A stretch of 9,323 bases of DNA, from contig CAZXOP010000077.1 of the NCBI GenBank assembly GCA_964642235.1, positions 1 through 9,323 on the forward strand, in the 5' to 3' direction. Source of the stretch: CAYSND01 sp964642235. Its GTDB lineage: Bacteria; Bacteroidota; Bacteroidia; Bacteroidales; UBA932. The first letter of the stretch is position 1, and each line of letters begins with the position of its first letter. Positions 1-7,332 of the stretch are shown in pieces. The notes below the pieces were generated by a model, which saw only the letters and a program-made list of their open reading frames with translations, did no database searches and was not told the DNA's origin. A program made the position numbers and the translations under genes.

Positions 1-401
1 CGCAGACTATGTTTCTTAGCTATCCCATCTTTATCTATAGCAGTCGAAGCAATACCCTCGTAAAGATGTTTTTGTAATTTCTTTTCATCAATTTTTTTTC
101 TCAACATCTCACTCAACTCAGCATTATGAAAAAACAATTCACCTTTTACAGCCTTCTCCTCTTCGTTAAATAAACCAAAAAGGGGCGATAGTTGTTGATT
201 AATTTTATTAACATCCGTCCCTCTAAATGTTAAAAGATCCTCTACTGCTTCACGAATAAGTCCTTTAATGGTTTTTCCAGGTATAAATGGCATACCCTGT
301 TTGTCTTTCACCACCAAAGCATCCACATCGGCACCAGCCGCTAGCCCCGAGCCACAGTGCCAAGGAGCATAAAATTCAATGCTATAATGTAATGTTTCCA
401 T
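1..401 (-). CDS. Cas7-family RAMP protein (Csm3/Cmr4-like), 3' end beyond window
   Basis: This reading frame starts at an ATG at 399-401 and stays open to the left edge, giving 133 complete residues. It begins METLHYSIEF. The block at residues 38-51 (PFIPGKTIKGLIRE) is the hallmark RAMP motif of Csm3/Cmr4 Cas7 subunits, equivalent to the 'IPGSSLKGKLR' of Csm3. Just before it, residues 27-33 read DALVVKD. By hand alignment to the Csm3 'DSPVVRD' region, Asp27 is the likely target-RNA-cleaving aspartate. A later TAIDKDGIAKKHSL stretch (about residues 120-133) resembles the 'IDR..G.A...LR' segment of many RAMPs. Family members polymerise along the crRNA in the effector complex and cut bound target RNA at 6-nt intervals. 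The start lies only 5 bp after the cas10 stop codon, so the two are co-transcribed. The subtype cannot be fixed from a fragment. The RAMP call is firm; the choice between Csm3-like and another Cas7 group is not. Confidence 0.85.
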   Translation of the reverse strand, partial: METLHYSIEFYAPWHCGSGLAAGADVDALVVKDKQGMPFIPGKTIKGLIREAVEDLLTFRGTDVNKINQQLSPLFGLFNEEEKAVKGELFFHNAELSEMLRKKIDEKKLQKHLYEGIASTAIDKDGIAKKHSL

Positions 402-406
402 ATTAT

Positions 407-1864
407 TTATTTATTTTCAGTTTGGTTATCTTCTTTGTTAGTCTCTTGATATTGAATGGTATAAAGCGACAGTATATCATAGACAGGGGATTTTTTATTT
501 CCTTGGTTCGTCAATTCTTCAATTCTATATAACTTAGATAACTTAGTGCTTATATCATCTAACTGACTCTTTAGTCTATTTATTTTTTGCTCTGCTTTCC
601 CTTGGTCATCATGCATTAAGGTCACCCACTGACGTAAGTGCGATTTCACAGCTTTTCCTTCATCGGTAGCATCGAGTTTTTCGACCATTTTTGTTAAGTC
701 GTTGATAGTCCAATAATTACTTTGATTATTAGAGAAATAAGGGCCAAACTCAAATGAATATCCGTGTGCCGTGGTTAGTTCACGTTCTACAATAGTTTTA
801 TAGTCCTCAACAAAACTATCTTGTACTTTATGGAATTGTAAACACGAGGGGGCTAACTCACTATTAATTACTCTAGCAGCTTTCTTGGCTTGACCACATA
901 ACTTTTCAGCTAAGTCATATCCATAGTAGAATGGGTAGGAGGACTTTATAAATGCAATACCAGCACAAGCAGTAAGTTTATTCGGTAACAACTCCTCTGT
1001 TTTTTCCTCAAAACACTTCAAATATTTCTCTATAAAAGGGACTGCTAAATCGGCTCTACATATAAAAGTCAGGTCATCACCTCCTAAAACCACTGGACGA
1101 ATAGGCATAATGGTTTCGGCTGTAAGTTTATATCTTTCATCTATAGCTTGAAATGCCCCCTGACAAGCCTCTATGGTTGCTTTTGTTAGGTTTTCTGAAA
1201 ACTCCTTTAACCTATCCTCATCTTTTCCCACTTTCATCACCATTTTCCCTACACCATTTCCGTCAGCATGTACGATAGCTATCCAGTCGTTTTTGGAAGG
1301 GATTTTCTCAATATCGTGAGCCATTTGTTTTACAGACAGTTTTTGCCCTGTGAAATTTTCATATAAGTCAGAGAGAGGATTTTCCTCTATCTTTCTTTTT
1401 TTATAAGTAGGTAAATCCACATAATCACCTTCACACCATTCATGTGCAGGCAGTCCAGTATTTCTTGCACGCTCTATTGCCATTAGCCCGATAGGTTGGG
1501 TAATAACTGGTTTATTTCGCTGTATTTTCAAGAGTCCTTCTAATTTATTAACAGCGTTTTCAAAATCATCTCCTATCATTTTTACCACCGCTTGGCTAAC
1601 CGTTATACCAGGTGCCATTTCCATCACTTTTCGTGGGAAATCACGCACCGCTTTCTCGCACTCTTCTTTAGTGTTAAAAGCATGCTTAACATTACCGGCA
1701 GCACGCACAATAGACTCTCCATCTTTAGCAAACTCATCAAAAGTCGTAGAGCAAACATCATCGACTAACTTGCTTGCCCCTGCAATATCTCGCAACTTGT
1801 TGGTTTGAAAAATGAAGCCTTGTATGCCTTGCACCGAAGCTCCATATAAATATTTTTCTCCCAT
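407..1864 (-). CDS. cas10: Cas10/Cmr2-like large subunit, compact, no HD domain, cyclase motif intact
   Basis: This is a 485-residue Cas10-like protein. The N-terminus (residues 7-35, YGASVQGIQGF...KLRDIAGASKL) corresponds to the first palm motif of Cmr2 ('IGPVQ.FI...RDLWAGS'). In full-length Cas10 that motif follows an HD nuclease domain, so here the HD domain is simply absent. The second palm carries the metal-binding aspartate in HADGNGVGK (Asp201) and the cyclase signature VVLGGDDLTF (GGDD at 261-264). The C-terminal part (about 400-485) is helical and charged and ends in a polar E/N/K-rich tail. With both active-site elements present, the protein should convert ATP to cyclic oligoadenylate when the complex binds target RNA. 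ssDNA cleavage by an HD site is not expected from this chain. At 485 residues it is clearly shorter than typical Cas10 proteins (about 700-1000), and I see no zinc-finger cysteine cluster. It follows the small CARF-like gene by 48 bp and precedes the RAMP gene by 5 bp. Confidence 0.88.
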   Translation of the reverse strand: MGEKYLYGASVQGIQGFIFQTNKLRDIAGASKLVDDVCSTTFDEFAKDGESIVRAAGNVKHAFNTKEECEKAVRDFPRKVMEMAPGITVSQAVVKMIGDDFENAVNKLEGLLKIQRNKPVITQPIGLMAIERARNTGLPAHEWCEGDYVDLPTYKKRKIEENPLSDLYENFTGQKLSVKQMAHDIEKIPSKNDWIAIVHADGNGVGKMVMKVGKDEDRLKEFSENLTKATIEACQGAFQAIDERYKLTAETIMPIRPVVLGGDDLTFICRADLAVPFIEKYLKCFEEKTEELLPNKLTACAGIAFIKSSYPFYYGYDLAEKLCGQAKKAARVINSELAPSCLQFHKVQDSFVEDYKTIVERELTTAHGYSFEFGPYFSNNQSNYWTINDLTKMVEKLDATDEGKAVKSHLRQWVTLMHDDQGKAEQKINRLKSQLDDISTKLSKLYRIEELTNQGNKKSPVYDILSLYTIQYQETNKEDNQTENK

Positions 1865-1912
1865 AATATATAATTATTAAATAGTTAAGTCTTATTAAGT
1901 TTTTAATTATTG

Positions 1913-2281
1913 TCACATAATATATTCTCTAAATTGTATAAAGTCAAATGCTACCACCTTCTCCCCGCTCTCCATAAGATTAACTATTCTTTTAGTGGTA
2001 GATGCCACACACGTAATCCCTGCACAGCACAGTTTGGACACCAATGCGAAACAGAAATTCATCTCTCCCATTAAATGCACCGCTATTGAGTTATATTGCG
2101 CAGCAAACTCTTGAATTTTAGCAAAGTATGTTTCAACTAAATTAGCAACCTCTCCCTCGCTCCACTCAGGAGGGATACTTGGGAAAGGGAGATCTATTAT
2201 ATCTCCATAATCTTTAATCGCCACTTCTTTCTGTTTTTCACTCCATTTAGCATATGGATGATTAGTTAGGTTTATCAGCAT
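1913..2281 (-). CDS. Small CARF-like type III accessory protein, candidate ring nuclease (Csx20/Csx15-like)
   Basis: This is a 122-residue protein. Its N-terminal strand MLINLTNHP and predicted alternating strands and helices suggest a small Rossmann/CARF-like fold. A central block AVHLMGEM (67-74) would be a strand followed by a ligand-facing loop. CVASTTKRIV (91-100) looks like the 'ATTKR' segment I associate with Csx20-type proteins, and the C-terminus ends with a QFREY motif. Small stand-alone CARF-like proteins next to Cas10 and Csx1 (Crn3/Csx3, Csx15, Csx16, Csx20) include cyclic-oligoadenylate-degrading ring nucleases. The same role is likely here but is inferred from size, fold pattern and neighbours. 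The gene overlaps the end of csx1 by 20 bp, so translation is probably coupled, which would link production of the effector to production of its off-switch. Csx15 versus Csx20 cannot be settled by eye. Confidence 0.65.
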   Translation of the reverse strand: MLINLTNHPYAKWSEKQKEVAIKDYGDIIDLPFPSIPPEWSEGEVANLVETYFAKIQEFAAQYNSIAVHLMGEMNFCFALVSKLCCAGITCVASTTKRIVNLMESGEKVVAFDFIQFREYIM

Positions 2282-3506
2282 ATTTCTCTCTTATTTTTTC
2301 AAATTCTTTAATATATTTTCTCAATTTCTCAACAGCCTTCTTAGAATTATTACCTTTCCTAAATTCCTGCTCAGCATTATGCACTATGATATTACGAGTT
2401 ATATTTACTGCTCTATACATTCCTTTCAATAGATTATATGTATCTCCTTTTGATAAGAGGGCTTTAGCTTCAGATCTTTTATAATTAGCATCCGCTTCTA
2501 ATAACTCATACCCATCATACTCCTTTTCACAAACAAATGTTACTATGGTCTCAAGAAAACACATATATGCTAATGCATAGTTCCTTTTATCAAGATGCCA
2601 CCTTGTAAGCTCAAACTGATAGTCAGATCCACTCTTGCAGTCTTTAAATCTGTCAATAAAATTAGAAAACACAGGTGGGATTACGAGTTTCTCAGGATAT
2701 TCCGTCATCTCATCTTTTAACTCCTTAACTATATCTATTTGAGCCTTTATATCATTCAAGTAATTTAAAGAAAGAGACTCAGTAAATCTTTCAATTTTAT
2801 CATAAACACCCTTCTTCTTTTCTTCCATCAACTTAGCTATCTGACGTCCTCTGCCAAATTCTGAAAATGCATAAGCCCCCTTTATCCACTCTTGCAGAGA
2901 AGATATATAAGAGAGATCTACTATAGGAGTTTTCCCATCGTTCTCGCTTTTAGCCTCAAGCATACCATAATATATTCCACTAAAAGCTATTTTTTTTTCA
3001 GTTACATCTTTAATAAAAGAGATAGCGGTCGTGGCAAAGAGGGGCAATGATCGAAAAGAGTGGGTAATATCAAGATATACACTATCGCCGTTTTCCAAAT
3101 ATTGCTCTAATGAATCTGCAATAATTTCAAAGTTCTTCTCAATTTCATCTTTAGTCACTCCATAATGAATAGGAATAATCTTAGAACCTTTTGGCAAAAC
3201 TTTTTCTAAGCCTTCATAATTAAATCCACTAATATCGTCTCCCTTTTTATAATTCTCAGCACTCTCCCACAACTCCAGAGAATACTGCTCATCTCGATCC
3301 TCTTTTTTTGCAAACTCCATATATACTGCCTCCCACATAGACTTAGGGGTGCCAACCAATAGTATAGTATCTATGTCAAGAAAGTCATATAAAGCTGATG
3401 CTACAAAAGAGGTTTCCTTCTCCTTACCATCATAAGAGTAAGTAGTTTCCAGATAACTTCTAATTTTAGATACTCCTAAAAAACTTATTAATACTTTTCT
3501 TCCCAT
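2262..3506 (-). CDS. csx1: Csx1-family CARF-HEPN ribonuclease (TIGR02221/TM1812-type)
   Basis: This is a 414-residue protein. The N-terminal half is a CARF domain: a first strand KVLISFLGVSK (4-14), a second strand with ILLVGTPKSMWEA (48-60), and the ligand-binding motif YLDITHSFRSLP (144-155) with the characteristic D-x-T-H-x-x-R arrangement. The C-terminal half is helical and ends in a HEPN RNase motif, RNIIVH, with Arg371 and His376 matching R-x4-H. Csx1/Csm6 proteins dimerise, bind cyclic oligoadenylate in the CARF pocket and cut RNA non-specifically through the HEPN dimer, causing dormancy or death of infected cells. It is the first gene of the type III operon, with a candidate promoter about 40 bp upstream and a triple 7-bp repeat directly abutting the ATG. 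Its end overlaps the small CARF-like gene by 20 bp. Both key motifs are intact, so an active enzyme is expected. Which ring size it responds to (cA4 or cA6) cannot be told from sequence. Confidence 0.88.
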   Translation of the reverse strand: MGRKVLISFLGVSKIRSYLETTYSYDGKEKETSFVASALYDFLDIDTILLVGTPKSMWEAVYMEFAKKEDRDEQYSLELWESAENYKKGDDISGFNYEGLEKVLPKGSKIIPIHYGVTKDEIEKNFEIIADSLEQYLENGDSVYLDITHSFRSLPLFATTAISFIKDVTEKKIAFSGIYYGMLEAKSENDGKTPIVDLSYISSLQEWIKGAYAFSEFGRGRQIAKLMEEKKKGVYDKIERFTESLSLNYLNDIKAQIDIVKELKDEMTEYPEKLVIPPVFSNFIDRFKDCKSGSDYQFELTRWHLDKRNYALAYMCFLETIVTFVCEKEYDGYELLEADANYKRSEAKALLSKGDTYNLLKGMYRAVNITRNIIVHNAEQEFRKGNNSKKAVEKLRKYIKEFEKIREKYADKPN

Positions 3507-3526
3507 AGTTTATAGTTTATAGTTTA
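3506..3526 (-). repeat. Three tandem copies of a 7-bp unit (TAAACTA) in the csx1 leader
   Basis: Read on the minus strand, TAAACTA occurs three times in perfect tandem and runs into the A of the csx1 ATG. The array separates the candidate transcription start from the start codon, so it occupies the ribosome-binding region. No Shine-Dalgarno sequence is present, as is common in Bacteroidota. Changes in copy number by slippage would alter the leader length and not the reading frame. Confidence 0.8.
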
Positions 3527-3546
3527 TTTTTTATATTTAAGTCCTA

Positions 3547-3581
3547 CAAATATAACAATTATTTATATAAAAAAATTCAAA
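3547..3581 (-). promoter_or_regulatory. Candidate Bacteroidota promoter for the csx1-cas10 operon
   Basis: On the minus strand, TATATTTG (3554-3547) is an exact match to the Bacteroidota -7 element TAnnTTTG. A TTTG at 3581-3578 could be the -33 element, but the 23-bp spacer is longer than the usual 19-21 bp, so the -33 part is weak. Transcription would start near 3540, giving a leader of about 34 nt before the csx1 ATG. Confidence 0.5.
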
Positions 3582-3632
3582 TATCATCTTGTTTAATCTT
3601 GTCATTATTTTTATATAATTTTTTATTAATTT

Positions 3633-5162
3633 TCAATCATATATAAGGTTAATCTGCTTTGAAATATAATTATACACTTCTTTTATATATTCATCGTCAT
3701 CTGATTCGAATAAAATATTAGTAAATGTTTTTGGCATCTCTGCAAAACCGAATACTGTACCCCATAGCGCAAAAGCAACTTTAAAGTTATCTATCTCTTT
3801 TAGGAGCAAATATCTCTCTAACCTCTCTATATCTTCCCCCATTTGACAAAAAGCAGCAAAAGAATTAAGGTTGTCATTTTGGATACTTTTTATATCAAAC
3901 GCTGACCCCTTGTTGATATTCTCAAGCAGTAGGTTTACATATTTTTGTGCTTTACTCCCTTTCCATTTTTCACCCAACAGTTCTTTTATAATAAGGCATC
4001 CTGCCTTTGTAAAATTCACTCGATCAAGTAAAAACTCCTCCTTCCCCCATTTTATGTCTAAATACTCATTGAAAAGTTTAAGTAAAAAATCAGATTTACT
4101 TGCTATTTCTGGAAACATTTCAATTAACCCTGACTTATTAAACTCAGGCAGCTCTTTTATTTTTATACTTTCTGACATTAATTGTTTTTCCTTCTCATTT
4201 ATTAAAGTCTTTAATTGTTCTATATAAAAACTATCATACAAAGGCCCTTTTCTTAATTCCCTTGACTGTGTATTGAATATATTCAATAACTCAACTACAC
4301 TATATAATGACTGAACCTTTTTTCCTTTTTTATTGATTTCTGAGGAAAACACCTGCGATTCATTAAATGCTTTATCAAGGCTTAAACACAACTCCCTCCA
4401 TTGTTTTTCTTGTTTAGGTGTAGGATACCCTTCAGGATTATTTATAATTGCAGACCAGAGATTTTCGATTTCCCTAAAATTCTTTTTAATGGTTATCAGA
4501 TACTTAGGTAAAGTTTTATTTGAGCCTAAAACGTATGAATATAGGAACCCCTTTATCTTATTTATAGCTATATCTTTACGAATATATTCGTCTGTTTTTG
4601 AAAAATCTGAAATTATATACTCTTTTTTAGAAAAGAGTTCTTCTGGCATAAAACTTTGAAACAACTCATTGTCATAATTGACTTGCTTGTTTATTGTTTT
4701 TAACAATGTTTTATCAAAGATGGTAAATGCATTTTCATATAGTTTTATCATTTTAACCTCAATACTTGGTTCAGATTTAGATATTGTTGTTATCTTCTCC
4801 TCGTTGTTGCGAAATATTATTTTTGATGTAAATGGATTTAAGTAAATGGTTTCCATCGAATAATAGGTTCCCTTTTTACCTTTAACTTTAAATAATTTCT
4901 TAGTTTTAGAAGGAAAATTCACCTCTATTACCATTGGGTAATTATCTATATTATTTATAGGAATATCGAACAAAGGGTAATACTCATATAGCATTATCGC
5001 ATAATCTGAGTTATTTAAATCAACTTTCTCTATTGTCTTGAACCCAAACTTTCTTTTTGCATAGAAAGCAGCGGGTGATATGGATTCAGTGGACATAATG
5101 TTATTGAAGTTCCTTGTCGAGGTAGGTATGTATAATTTAGTTGTTTTCGTGGTTGTTTTCAT
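3633..5162 (-). CDS. Unassigned 509-residue protein coupled to a helicase, possible defence component
   Basis: I do not recognise this family with confidence. The start (ATG at 5160-5162) overlaps the helicase stop as ATGA, which supports it and implies translational coupling. Residues 10-30 form a distinctive block (LYIPTSTRNFNNIMSTESIS and on), followed by AFYAKRKFGF at 32-41. The N-terminal third is strand-rich, with turns such as KVKGKKGTYYSMETIYLNP. From about residue 150 onward it is mostly helical and rich in K, N and E. Near the C-terminus, residues 463-481 (AFALWGTVFGFAEMPKTFT) form a hydrophobic block that looks conserved. There is no Walker A motif, no obvious nuclease signature, no signal peptide and no convincing membrane segment, so it is probably cytosolic. 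The position after a UvrD-like helicase and opposite a WYL regulator suggests that helicase and protein act together, perhaps in phage defence. The resemblance of the N-terminal block to the start of DarT-like ADP-ribosyltransferases is too weak to name it. Confidence 0.8.
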   Translation of the reverse strand: MKTTTKTTKLYIPTSTRNFNNIMSTESISPAAFYAKRKFGFKTIEKVDLNNSDYAIMLYEYYPLFDIPINNIDNYPMVIEVNFPSKTKKLFKVKGKKGTYYSMETIYLNPFTSKIIFRNNEEKITTISKSEPSIEVKMIKLYENAFTIFDKTLLKTINKQVNYDNELFQSFMPEELFSKKEYIISDFSKTDEYIRKDIAINKIKGFLYSYVLGSNKTLPKYLITIKKNFREIENLWSAIINNPEGYPTPKQEKQWRELCLSLDKAFNESQVFSSEINKKGKKVQSLYSVVELLNIFNTQSRELRKGPLYDSFYIEQLKTLINEKEKQLMSESIKIKELPEFNKSGLIEMFPEIASKSDFLLKLFNEYLDIKWGKEEFLLDRVNFTKAGCLIIKELLGEKWKGSKAQKYVNLLLENINKGSAFDIKSIQNDNLNSFAAFCQMGEDIERLERYLLLKEIDNFKVAFALWGTVFGFAEMPKTFTNILFESDDDEYIKEVYNYISKQINLIYD

Positions 5163-6187
5163 ATTGCTACTGTATTCGTTAAAGTTAAACTTGATTCATA
5201 AAGATTAGATGGAACTCTATTGAAAAACGGAGATAGATTGCCTGAATGGAAGATGTATAGGGACTGATATGTTCTTGTTACTGCCACATATAAGGAATTT
5301 CTTGAATCCTCATTTGAAGAATAGCAATCAGGTAAAAAGACAGCCTCAAATTGTAGCCCTTTTGAACTATGGTAAGTCATTAACTTTGGATTGTCCGAGT
5401 TAAAATCAAGATCCATGTGCTCTCCATGTTTTGCTTCCACATTTATCCCTTTGTTTGAGTAATATTGATATGCCCTTTCTACACTTTTATTATCCCTGAA
5501 TAATATCCCCACATCCTCAAAACTGCGATTCTTAATTGTTTGAGCTATTGCATCGAGTTGTGATTCAAAGGAATTATATTTAAGAATCTTAGGCTTTTCA
5601 ACCCCTTCTGTCGTGCATCTACCCTCTAAATCATCATTTACGCTACTAATATATTGTGCCATACGGGCAATCTTTTTGGGGAGTCTATGATTGAACACTA
5701 ATTGCTCAGTAGGGAACCCTGTTAATACTGCCATCTGATCCATCGATATTGTTTTCTTATCTTTTATAAAAGTATAGAGTTGTTGGGCAGAATCACCATA
5801 AAGCAGTAGAGCTTTTCTCGCTTTCCTCTTGAACAATAATATATCCTCTTCAGAAAAATCCTGAGCTTCATCAACTATTATATAATCAAAACTCGGAGCC
5901 CCCTTTGCTGTTTGCCAATTCCAGAAATAATCAACATTGCTTGATTTTAATCCAACCTGTGTAATTCCATCTGACATATACTGCATGAGGGCTTTTGTAA
6001 AGACTATTAATTGAAATGACCCACGATTCTCATTCTGGATCTGCTTAGCTTTCCAGAGAGCCAATATAGTTTTTCCACTACCTGCACACCCCTTAACAAT
6101 AAAAGAAGTATCAGTCCTTCTATTTACGATCTTCACTTGGAAGTCGTCTTGTTCGGATTCCTTTATGTAAAAATTCTTTTTTGCCAT
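5159..6187 (-). CDS. Compact UvrD/PcrA-like superfamily 1 helicase
   Basis: This is a 342-residue SF1A helicase core with the expected motifs in order: a Q-type segment near QDDF (13-16), Walker A GCAGSGKT (33-40), Walker B with DYIIVDEAQD (101-110), motif III LYGDSAQQ (129-136), motif IV around NHRLP (166-170), motif V TYHSSKGLQF (271-280), and motif VI VAVTRT (301-306) with the arginine finger. All catalytic residues for ATP hydrolysis appear intact. UvrD and PcrA run to about 700 residues, so the 1B and 2B insertions must be missing or very short. Such cores usually work as ATP-driven sensors or motors paired with another protein. The gene overlaps the 509-residue partner by 4 bp and is transcribed away from the WYL regulator. 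Gabija GajB is another small UvrD-like defence helicase, but no GajA (OLD/TOPRIM) neighbour is present. I see no clear promoter upstream on the minus strand; the only -7-like sequence, TTCCTTTG, has no suitable -33 partner. Confidence 0.88.
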   Translation of the reverse strand: MAKKNFYIKESEQDDFQVKIVNRRTDTSFIVKGCAGSGKTILALWKAKQIQNENRGSFQLIVFTKALMQYMSDGITQVGLKSSNVDYFWNWQTAKGAPSFDYIIVDEAQDFSEEDILLFKRKARKALLLYGDSAQQLYTFIKDKKTISMDQMAVLTGFPTEQLVFNHRLPKKIARMAQYISSVNDDLEGRCTTEGVEKPKILKYNSFESQLDAIAQTIKNRSFEDVGILFRDNKSVERAYQYYSNKGINVEAKHGEHMDLDFNSDNPKLMTYHSSKGLQFEAVFLPDCYSSNEDSRNSLYVAVTRTYQSLYIFHSGNLSPFFNRVPSNLYESSLTLTNTVAI

Positions 6188-6230
6188 AATTTAATATGTT
6201 TATTGTTAATTATTCGCAAAGGAAGCATGT

Positions 6231-6258
6231 ACATATCCAGTCCTCTTGGACAATATGT
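6231..6258. promoter_or_regulatory. Imperfect palindrome in the divergent wyl/helicase region, candidate operator
   Basis: The outer arms ACATAT (6231-6236) and ATATGT (6253-6258) are exact reverse complements. The inner arms GTCC (6240-6243) and GGAC (6248-6251) are also complementary around a TCTT loop. The inner and outer centres are offset by one base, so symmetry is imperfect. The right half overlaps the -33 element of the proposed wyl promoter, and the site also lies upstream of the helicase gene. One regulator dimer bound here could control both directions. That use as an operator is inference. Confidence 0.45.
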
Positions 6259-6276
6259 TTTTTTTATATAATTTTG
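6245..6276 (+). promoter_or_regulatory. Bacteroidota-type promoter for the WYL regulator
   Basis: TAATTTTG at 6269-6276 exactly matches the -7 element TAnnTTTG. CTTG at 6245-6248 serves as the -33 element with a 20-bp spacer, inside the usual 19-21 bp. Transcription would begin near 6283, leaving a short A/T-rich leader before the ATG at 6301. This rules against translation from the earlier in-frame ATG at 6196. Confidence 0.6.
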
Positions 6277-6300
6277 TGGAAATATTTTTTTATAAAAAAA

Positions 6301-7320
6301 ATGGCACATAATAAATTATCTCTAATTCCATTTAAAAAGTATCTTGAGCTTGATAAATGTTTCAAGAATAAGTTTCGCCAATACTACATAGAAGACTTAA
6401 TGGAAAGAATTAGTAACCTTTTAGAAAACAACGGATACACCAAAGGTGCTTCAAGGAGTTCTATTTATAATGATATTAAATTCATGAAGAGTATTGATGG
6501 TTTTAATGCTCCAATAATTGCTATTAATGATGGTTGTGGAAGGAAGTATTATAGATACTCAGATACGAATTTTTCTATTGTAAATCAGCCACTTAACCCA
6601 CAAGATATAATACAGTTAAAATCGATAGTTGAATACCTAAGTCGTTTTTCCGGTTTAGTGGACTTTGGATGGATAAATGAAATATCAGCTCGCTTTAGTG
6701 AAGAACTCCAGCTAACTGAGAATACGCCTAAAGTTATATCATTCGATGAAAATAAGAATCTTAAGGGACTAAGTCACCTCCCCAAGTTATACAATAGTAT
6801 TGTGGAGCACAAAGCACTTAATATCAGACATTATTCATACAATACAAGAAAAACATATGATCGAATTTTGAGCCCTTATTATCTAAAGCAATATAATAAA
6901 AGATGGTTTTTATTTGGGTATGACTCTGATACGGGCACACTCCAAAACATTCCACTTGACAGAATAGATGAAGTGGAGGAACTCACTAAAGATGAATATG
7001 TACCAAATACATTTATAGATTACGAATACTTTTTTGACAATATTATTGGAGTAACTAAGGAGGAGGGCTTACCTATCGAGGAGGTGGTGCTGAAAATAGA
7101 TGATTCCTTATGGCAATGGATAGAATCCAAACCTATCCACGCTTCTCAGAAAGAGATAGAGAGAGATAACAGTAGCGTTACAATAAAATTATTAGTAATT
7201 CCCAATTACGAATTAGAGTCAAATATTTTATCGTTTGGTGAAAAAATAACCGTTTTAAAGCCAGAGTCTCTTAGAAAGAAAATATGTGAGAGAGCCAAAA
7301 GTATCTGTAGCAATTATTGA
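6301..7320 (+). CDS. WYL-domain transcriptional regulator (BrxR/CapW-like architecture)
   Basis: This is a 339-residue protein. Residues 1-90 form a winged helix-turn-helix, with a likely recognition region around GASRSSIYNDIKFMK (49-63). A linker helix region spans about 98-140. The WYL domain covers roughly 160-230 and contains LSPYYL and RWFLFGYD (201-208), the W-F-L variant of the WYL signature, followed by PLDRIDEV (218-225). A C-terminal WCX-like domain covers about 250-335. I chose the ATG at 6301 because the frame extending back to 6196 would start upstream of the promoter and adds a hydrophobic, F/I/W-rich stretch atypical of the family. WYL proteins often sit divergently next to defence operons and repress them until a nucleic-acid or nucleotide ligand binds. 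The divergent helicase operon is the obvious target, and the neighbouring CRISPR genes are possible ones. The gene ends 12 bp from the convergent cas6 stop. Confidence 0.87.
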   Translation: MAHNKLSLIPFKKYLELDKCFKNKFRQYYIEDLMERISNLLENNGYTKGASRSSIYNDIKFMKSIDGFNAPIIAINDGCGRKYYRYSDTNFSIVNQPLNPQDIIQLKSIVEYLSRFSGLVDFGWINEISARFSEELQLTENTPKVISFDENKNLKGLSHLPKLYNSIVEHKALNIRHYSYNTRKTYDRILSPYYLKQYNKRWFLFGYDSDTGTLQNIPLDRIDEVEELTKDEYVPNTFIDYEYFFDNIIGVTKEEGLPIEEVVLKIDDSLWQWIESKPIHASQKEIERDNSSVTIKLLVIPNYELESNILSFGEKITVLKPESLRKKICERAKSICSNY

Positions 7321-7332
7321 TTTATACTGCCA

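Noticed and set aside
287..532. Plus-strand 81-codon frame across the cas10/RAMP junction
   Set aside because: It lies antisense to two well-supported overlapping operon genes and has no recognisable features beyond a chance hydrophobic stretch.
3871..4659. Plus-strand open frames inside the 509-residue gene
   Set aside because: They are shadows of the minus-strand gene, with low-complexity S/F-rich translations and no domain signal.
5159..6187. Gabija system (GajB-like helicase)
   Set aside because: The helicase resembles GajB in size class only. The partner lacks the Walker A and TOPRIM features of GajA.
6196..6300. N-terminal extension of the WYL protein from an earlier ATG
   Set aside because: It would span the promoter and palindrome, and the encoded residues are a biased hydrophobic and aromatic run not expected in a winged-helix N-terminus.
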